Positions 57,552 to 64,000 of a stretch of DNA of 64,000 nt are shown here, piece by piece (within the stretch, counting starts at the first letter, position 1; each line of letters begins with the position of its first letter). The notes beneath the pieces are model-generated. The model was not told the DNA's origin, did not search any database, and was given only the letters and a program-made list of their open reading frames with translations. The translations under genes and the position numbers were made by a program. This DNA comes from Hymenoscyphus infarciens (lineage: Eukaryota > Ascomycota > Leotiomycetes > Helotiales > Helotiaceae): the NCBI GenBank assembly GCA_001414345.1, contig LLCB01000058.1, forward strand, positions 62,001 to 126,000, read 5' to 3'.

Positions 57552-60500
57552 TCAAATCGCAATAAAGAAGCTCTTCTCTCCCTCCTTCGGCTCAACATAC
57601 GCCCTCTTGATAATAGGATCCACACAACTAGTCCTGATCCTCTCCGGCGTAGCCGGACTCTCCAAAACCAAAAGTCCCTCCCCTCCATCCTTCCCAACCT
57701 CAGCCTGAACACCATACTGTTTCCTAGCAGCAACAAGCGCATCCCGAATCGCAAAGAAAACCACACTCCCCATAAAAAGCGGCGGCTCACCCACCCCTCG
57801 ACTCCTTTGGATAGTCTGCAGATTCTCCCACGTAACGCCCTTAAGCATACTGACATTCATCTCCTGCGGCACATCTCTAAACCCAGGGATTTTATACGCA
57901 CCTGGTCCCCTCGTAGCCAGTTGTCCCTTCATGGGTCCACCTCTAAACCAAAGACTTTCCTCCGTGGTGAAAAGACCCATGCCTTGAACGAAGGCTCCTT
58001 CAATTTGTCCATAGTCGATGGAGGGGTTGATAGAGCGACCGATATCCATTTTTATATCGGCGCGGATGCAGGTCCAGTCCCCGGTTAGGGTATCGACTTC
58101 TACTTCTGCGGCTGAGACGCCTTGGGTGAAATAGAAGAACATTTGGCCTGTATTGGGGCCCCAGACGTAGCCGATATCTGGGGTTTTGTAGAAGCCGTTT
58201 GCGGAGAGGTTGACACGGTCGAAATATGCCGAACTGGCAAGTTTCTTCATGGGGGCGTCCTTGCCGAATTTTTCGCGGTAAGGCGCTAGACGCTCGTTGA
58301 TTTGAGCACACGCATTGAAAATTGCATAGCCGTTAAGATCTGAAGAGGCTGAAGCAGCTGTTGATGAGGTATTGGCCACAGTATTTGTTGCCGTCTCGGA
58401 GATATGCACATCCGACAGAGGTACATCCAAAGCTTCGGCTGCAATCATGGTCATCTTCGTATGAAGACCTTGTCCCATTTCAGTTCCTCCGTGGGCCACT
58501 AAAACGGTCCCATCATGATAAATGTGAACCAGAGCACCCGCTTGATTGAGAAAGAGAGCTGTGAACGAGATTCCAAATTTCGTTGGAATGATAGCTAGAC
58601 CTCTCTTCTTCCATTTGTGAGAGTCGTTGAATTTCGTCACTGCCTCACGCCGTTCTTCGTACTTTGTCTCTTCTATGACCTGCTTGTACATGATCGGCAC
58701 ATGCCAATCCCTCAAACTTTGATTGAAGTGAGTCTTATCATTCGGCTTGTAGAAGTTGATCTCTCGGAACCTTTCAACTGGAATGTTGAGACGATCGGCA
58801 ACTTCTGCCATATATGACTCGGCAATAAAGTTGCCTTGAGGACCACCAAATCCACGGAAAGCTGTGTTCGACATGGTATTTGTCTTGCACACTCTTCCAC
58901 GAACATGCACATTGGGCATGTTGTAGCATCCGTCGATATGGCTCAAAGCTCTATCGCAGACTGAGCCACTTAGATCTTGTGTCCAACCACCATTGCAGAA
59001 AACATCTGCATCAAGTGCTTGTATTTTGCCGTCGTTGTTTACAGCAATCTTCCAGTGGCAAAGGAAAGGATGCCTTTGGCCAGAGGTAATCATGTCTTCA
59101 TCCCGGTTCAACATACATCTCACGGGGCGACCCGTCTTCTTTGCAGCCAAGGCAACTATTCCCGTCAACTGAATTGATCGGGTCTCTTTGCCACCAAAAC
59201 CCCCACCAAGTCGTTTCACGCGGGAAACGACTTTATTGGCAGAAACATCACAAACCTGTGCAACATATGTTTGTCTTAAGAAAAGGGTCAGCAATTGGAC
59301 ATGATCTCTGAGGGTATGGGAAATCTTACGTTTCAGTTGGGTTCTGTGTACTAGCAAAAACCTCAATCTCGCCATCTTCCGGCTTTGGAATGACAACACA
59401 AGCTTGTGTCTCGAGATAGAAATGCTCTTGACCACCCATTCTAGTAACACCAGTAAACACATGATCAGCGCCTTTGCAAGCGCCTTCGATGTCACCCTTG
59501 TGGATGTAATGGAAATGATCGAAAAAGCTCTCTTGCTCAATCGCTTCCTCCATCGTGAAAATGCTTGGCAACTCTTCATAATCCACTTTGATTGCCCTGG
59601 CACCAGCAGTAGCATGTGCTGCACTATCTGCAATGACAATACCAATCGGTTGGCCAGTTGTGTAAACTTCATCAACCGCAAAGAAAACTTCATCTGGTAC
59701 AGGTGCACCCCATTTGTTAGCCTCTGGGGTTGGCATGTCAGTATGATCAAGATATTGAACCACACCAGGCAAGTCCATGGCAGGCGAGTAATCCACAGAT
59801 GTGATTTTGGCATGAGCCTTGGTTGAAAGGACCAAGCAACCATATAATTCGTTCTTTTGGACAGGAATATCGTCAATATATTGTGCTTCACCACATGTCT
59901 GTTTGAGGGCTGCAACATGAGGATTGGCTTTTCCAAGGATATTCTGTTGATAGGCAATTGTTGAGTCTTTATCTTGTTTGCCTATTGAAATCATTCTTTC
60001 GATTTCGTCGATAACCTCATCATCCACTTCGGCTTCGTTGACCTCCAGCTTGGATAGAACCTCGTGGTAGAAACGGTAAAAGAAACCCAAGGCAAGAGAC
60101 TTTCTGTACGTGGCCATTCCACCTGGAACTCCAAATCTGAGATCAAAATCTTGCTCCAAAGCATTCATTGTGCCTTCAAGTGTAGCTGGGTCCGTAATCT
60201 TTTTCCCAATAAGATATTCTCTAGCGGCTTTAGCAGCAATGGTCGTTGGTGCCATTCCACCGTAGACAAGGTCCGCACTTTCAACAACGCTGGAGTCATC
60301 TAAGGAAATGCGGAGAGCAGCATTTACGATGGCAATGTCATCATCCTTCCGCTTGGACTGCTTGTATGCTTGAAAGTACTCCCCTTTCTCACGAGCTACT
60401 GGTATCCGGATGCTAGCAATGATGCCGTTTGGCTCCAGGGCAGTTCTCCTGTAGCCCTTGAAAAACTGCGACATGGGAATCTCCGTCTCTCCGTCTAAAG

Positions 60501-61716
60501 ATTTTGCCACGAGAATTGCATTCGAAGCAACAAATACAGGATTGAGATCTGAGATAGGGGAGGCAGTAGCAAGATTTCCTGCTGGCGTCCCAACGTTTCT
60601 GATTTGACGGCCAGCAAAATATTTCAGCTGCTTGTGAATGGCAGCAAAGACTTGTCCCTTCACAGAACCATAATAGTCAATAGCCTGAAGCGAAATGGCT
60701 TCCAAATCAGTCAATGTTACGTTGCCACCGATTTCCAGGTGGTCGTCCTTGAAAGAGAATTGGCGCAATTCTGGAATATCCCCAACGAATACCGAGACTG
60801 TGTATTGCATGGCTTTGAACTTGATCTCAATTTGAGTTTCAGTACTTCCTCCGATAATTTTGGCGGAAGGATAAACACTTTTGATTTCTAGCAGTTGCTC
60901 CAGAGTAACAGGACGATACCACTTTTTCTTCTTGTTTCCAAGAGCTAAAGGTCTGAACTCATGTTTCGTCAATGGAGGAGGAAATATGAGTTCCGTATCT
61001 GGGTTGTACTCGATGAAGCCGGGTGGCGTGAACCGTTTTACGGGTTGATCGTCTTTGAATCCATCTTTACAGCAGCCTCCAGACTTGCCATCGCCATTTT
61101 CCATGCAGCACCCACCTCCTCCGTTTGCCTTTGCCTTGCCACACGACTTGTCAACACTGAAAGTTTGCGCAGCATCAAGTATAGGTCGATAGCCGGTGCA
61201 CCTGCAAAGGTTTCCATCGAACGCTTCTTCCACGTCGTGTTCTGACGGACTCGAATCGTTTCTGAGGAGAGCATATAAGCTCATCACTATACCGGGAGTA
61301 CAGAATCCGCACTGGCTACCGTTGCCCTTGGCAATCCGCTCTTGTGTAGGATGGGGCCGTTTGACATTCCCGATCCCTTCAATTGTAATGACATGTTTTC
61401 CATCTACGCTGACCAGAGGTGCCAGACAGGCATTGACGCTAGCATGATATATCTTCTTTGTGGTTGGGTTGTACTGCGATACAACCACTGTACAAGCCCC
61501 GCACCCCCCTTCAGCACAACCAAGCTTCGTGCCCGTTAAGCCTATGCCGCGAAGGTATTCGAGAAGGGTGACTTCTGGATCAATGTCATCGAGGATAACT
61601 CGTGTGCCGTTGAGGTAAAACCGAAGGGTATCATCGTAGGTCGTAGTGACGGAGGAGAGGGATTGGCTTGCGTAATTCGGGACCGCTGGCTCGGGGGAAA
61701 CTGCAATCGGCGCCAT
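57552..61716 (-). CDS. hxA: Xanthine dehydrogenase (purine hydroxylase I)
   Basis: It oxidises hypoxanthine and xanthine to urate in purine use as nitrogen source. Two exons (61716-59330 and 59274-57552, minus) join in phase to 1369 aa, matching fungal HxA-type enzymes. N-terminal 2Fe-2S centres: C67, C72, C75, C97 (GCAEGGCGAC) and C136, C139, C171, C173 (CGFCTPG, NLCRC). A Gly/Cys-rich linker follows (about 192-215), then the FAD domain (KIIGGSTETQIEIK; GRQIRNVGTPAGNLATASP), then the molybdopterin domains with RLGGGFGGKE, AFRGFGGPQG, HGGTEMGQGLHTK and the catalytic-Glu loop RGVGEPPLF. The C-terminus is SFFIAI and no peroxisomal signal is evident. The 55-nt intron (GTAAGA...TTAAG) restores NPTETQTYVAQVC. 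GATA sites lie upstream. Confidence 0.96.
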
Positions 61717-61848
61717 CGTAGAACTGGGTAGCTAGCCCTCTGCTGTGAGAACGGAGTGAGGATCAAAGAGGGGGGTTGAAAGCGCTGCAGTTGACTCTGA
61801 GTGAATGGTAGTTTTGTCCCAAGTCTCTGCCACTCTATGTGTTCAAAC

Positions 61849-61854
61849 AGATAA
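61849..61854 (+). promoter_or_regulatory. GATA (HGATAR) site upstream of xanthine dehydrogenase
   Basis: AGATAA 133 bp upstream of the start codon. In Aspergillus the hxA gene is activated by the GATA factor AreA together with UaY. I saw no matching UaY site (TCGG-N6-CCGA) by eye. Confidence 0.45.
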
Positions 61855-61963
61855 AAAAGAGAAAGAAAACGAGGACAGATGCGAGGTTAGATATATAGAA
61901 AGACGAGTGGTTAAAGGAATTCTCAATGCAAAAGCAATATAGTCAACATCGCGGCCGGCCGCC

Positions 61964-61969
61964 TTATCT
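61964..61969 (-). promoter_or_regulatory. Second GATA (HGATAR) site
   Basis: TTATCT on the plus strand, that is AGATAA reading towards the gene, 248 bp upstream of the start. Together with the site at 61849 it could serve nitrogen regulation. Both are short motifs and may be chance. Confidence 0.4.
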
Positions 61970-62463
61970 GACCGGTCTACTAGCAGTGAACAAGTGCAGG
62001 TGTGAAGGATGGAGCTGGCCGAAAGAAAAGCGGTGCTGTCTGCCAGTAGCCGCCACCTCAAGGTTGGTTTGTAGCGGGGTAGTACGAGTTAAGGGAGCTG
62101 AGCTTGTGCTTGATAGGAAACTTGTATCGGATTTCTATCGTTGTTCCAGAAAAGTCTAGTGTGCTTCCGCGCGGAGATGGGAGCTCTGAATCTCTGTGAG
62201 TTTTGAAATACTGCAAGTTAAGTTGTAGAGTTGTCGAAGCGTCAAGGTTACGAGTACAGTACTCTCTTCACACTCCCGAGGGCAGAGGCTGGCTGTTTCT
62301 CGGCCGCCTCCGATGACAGGGATGGTGGAGTAATAGCAGTAATAGGTAGTTGATCAATGAGATTTCATGAATTACGAACAGAGGTTTCATTCTACTTTAA
62401 TATCAACAACAATTTTCAGTCAGTGAGGTGATTTCAGGCTCTTTAAAATCATTAGATATTAGT

Positions 62464-62495
62464 TGTATTTTGTTACTGTAATAAAATACAGTAAC
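62464..62495. repeat. Two mutually exclusive hairpins
   Basis: GTTACTGTA (62472-62480) pairs with TACAGTAAC (62487-62495), and TGTATTTT (62464-62471) pairs with AAAATACA (62483-62490). The stems overlap, so only one can form at a time. Confidence 0.6.
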
Positions 62496-63474
62496 GATTT
62501 TGGTACACCTTTGCCTCAACTCGATTATTAGAGGGGTCGAGCCCTTCTTATGAGTAAGAAGAACAGAAAAATTGGTAACCGATCATGAAATACTCCAAGG
62601 TTTAAATTGTTTTCCTACCTACTAACTCAGAACTGATATCATCTGTTATCTACAAGTAACCATGAACCCATGTTAACACGTCTTGGTTTTAAGTTTTCCA
62701 GCATCCCATGGACAAGAAAGCAGCACCCAAGTAATATTTAAGTTACAACTTAGCACGTGAAAATCCCGAGTGGCAATCTCCACTACCATGAGTGTTCAGA
62801 AGCTGGTCTCATCTGTTGATCAACTACTTGTATGCCGAATTCAAATAATAATAAGAAATGGAAGTCTCTAACTTAACACTTCTTAATAATCAGCGCCGCT
62901 TTTCCCTTTAGAGAATAAAACCCTGCTCAATAATCACGTGCTTCCCGCAACTGGTTCACATCAAAAATCGCACTGCACCTATCAGAAACTCTCCAGTCAC
63001 CGGCGTCGAAGATTATTAGAAGCCGAGGTGTGCCTAAAGCATTACGTAGGGGTCTTTGCTGCCAAAAGTCCGACCGCCACACCAATAGCCACCTCTCGGC
63101 CACCCAATGGCTGACTAGGCTCGCCCCTTCCCTTCTCCGTTGGACGGGCCAAGATGGTACATTTCATGCGCCTCACATCCTTGCGGAGTAGCTGAGTCAG
63201 GCAACCGCGGCAGCTGATTGGCGATAACAGGGATCGTGCGGGTCTGTCCTGGACTAGGGGGTCGCTTAGGCGACATGGTCGCTCCTGCCTCAATAAATAG
63301 TCTTTAACGTGCTCTTTCCTCAGATCCCAACTTTTGCTGGATCGCACTTTCCTTCGACCACTTTGCGACAGCCTCTCATTCGTCAACAACAAAACACGTG
63401 ACGAACTCTTTCACGACGCGCCTGCCACCGCAGCAGCACTGGACGGGATAAAGGGGAGATAAAAGGATTGGTGA

Positions 63475-63512
63475 CGACTTCGACTTCGACTTCGACTTCT
63501 ACTTCGACTTCG
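63475..63512. repeat. Hexanucleotide array (GACTTC)n
   Basis: About six copies of GACTTC with one variant, in the probable leader region of the next gene. Confidence 0.9.
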
Positions 63513-64000
63513 AGCATTTGCGCTTTCGACAAACACCGCACCGCGCGCGACTTTCCATCAACACGAGGACGCTTTGGTTAGCTGTCTGGACCTTCGACCT
63601 CCCGATCGCACCGACGCGCCTTGAATTCCATACCATACCTACCTACCATACCTACCATACCTACCACACACACTCCTCCTTCCTACCTTCGATCTTTCTG
63701 CCTGCGCGCACCGCCAGGCTCACCTTTACATATTCACCCACACAGCTTCGCGACAAAGACCGCCCGCGCATCGCCGCCATCCAGTCACAATTCGAGTGGC
63801 CACCTGCACGTTCTCGTGACCAAGTAAGGCTATCCTCGGCCTGCGTCGTCCCGCGCTGCTATAAATTAATTATTGTGGTCTGCGCAAGGCTGTCGCGACA
63901 AGAAAACTTTTTTCTTTTTTTTTTTGAAATTTTGACCTTCGCACCGATTTCGCGATTCACCTTTGATTCGATCGCATCGCTGCATCCTTCCACTATCGCG

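Larger units (their letters stand above)
61717..64000. other. Upstream region of xanthine dehydrogenase and 5' flank of an off-window gene
   Basis: No gene is supported. Two AGATAA motifs lie near the xanthine dehydrogenase start. Overlapping hairpins lie at 62464-62495 and a hexanucleotide repeat at 63475. From about 63440 to the end, C/T-rich DNA with CACACA and ATACCTACC repeats and a GTAAGG donor-like site (63824) looks like the leader of a plus-strand gene beginning beyond 64000. Confidence 0.55.

Overview
The window looks like a chromosome segment of a filamentous ascomycete (Pezizomycotina, most likely a leotiomycete/helotialean; the class is an inference from protein similarity as I remember it). 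Genes have short introns of about 47-180 nt with CTAAC/CTGAC branch points, divergent or convergent layout, and fungal families throughout: Rrp12, Sec6, Eaf3, Spo22/Zip4, CENP-Q, Nkp2, AcuM, DAC-type deacetylase and xanthine dehydrogenase. Two kinds of DNA alternate: gene-rich balanced DNA, and AT-rich, TpA-rich, repeat-laden DNA with C-to-T/G-to-A type decay that resembles repeat-induced point mutation.

Layout. 1-11.4 kb: no recognisable gene, but a 2-kb foldback-type element (3188-5174) with long terminal inverted repeats around an array of palindromic tandem repeats. 11.4-13.2 kb: a four-exon seven-transmembrane receptor. 13.2-20.7 kb: microsatellites, minisatellites and a second decayed inverted-repeat element. 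20.7-23.7 kb: two broken genes on opposite strands, a LysM-domain gene and the C-terminal part of a secreted SGNH-hydrolase-type gene. 25.2-52.4 kb: dense gene block on both strands: GlcNAc-6-P deacetylase, CENP-Q-like kinetochore protein, AcuM-type Zn2Cys6 regulator, Spo22/Zip4, Sec6, mitochondrial uL30m, a small unknown protein, Eaf3, Nkp2, an ER-type membrane protein, Rrp12 and a small unknown protein with an Ala-Pro-Ala-Arg repeat. 52.4-55.6 kb: AT-rich repeats. 55.6-56.5 kb: a secreted, possibly ML-domain protein. 57.6-61.7 kb: xanthine dehydrogenase with GATA sites upstream. 61.7-64 kb: no gene; the end looks like the 5' flank of a gene outside the window.

The genes are mostly housekeeping and do not form one pathway. 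Two CCAN kinetochore subunits (CENP-Q-like, Nkp2) and one meiotic factor (Spo22/Zip4) lie within 18 kb. The most unusual locus is eaf3: the intron between its chromodomain and MRG exons holds a further, spliced, promoter-preceded open frame that runs in phase into the MRG domain, and all junctions are phase 0, so one locus could make chromodomain-MRG, X-MRG and chromodomain-X-MRG proteins. Exon models were built by eye from splice signals, phase continuity and remembered family motifs; no search was run.
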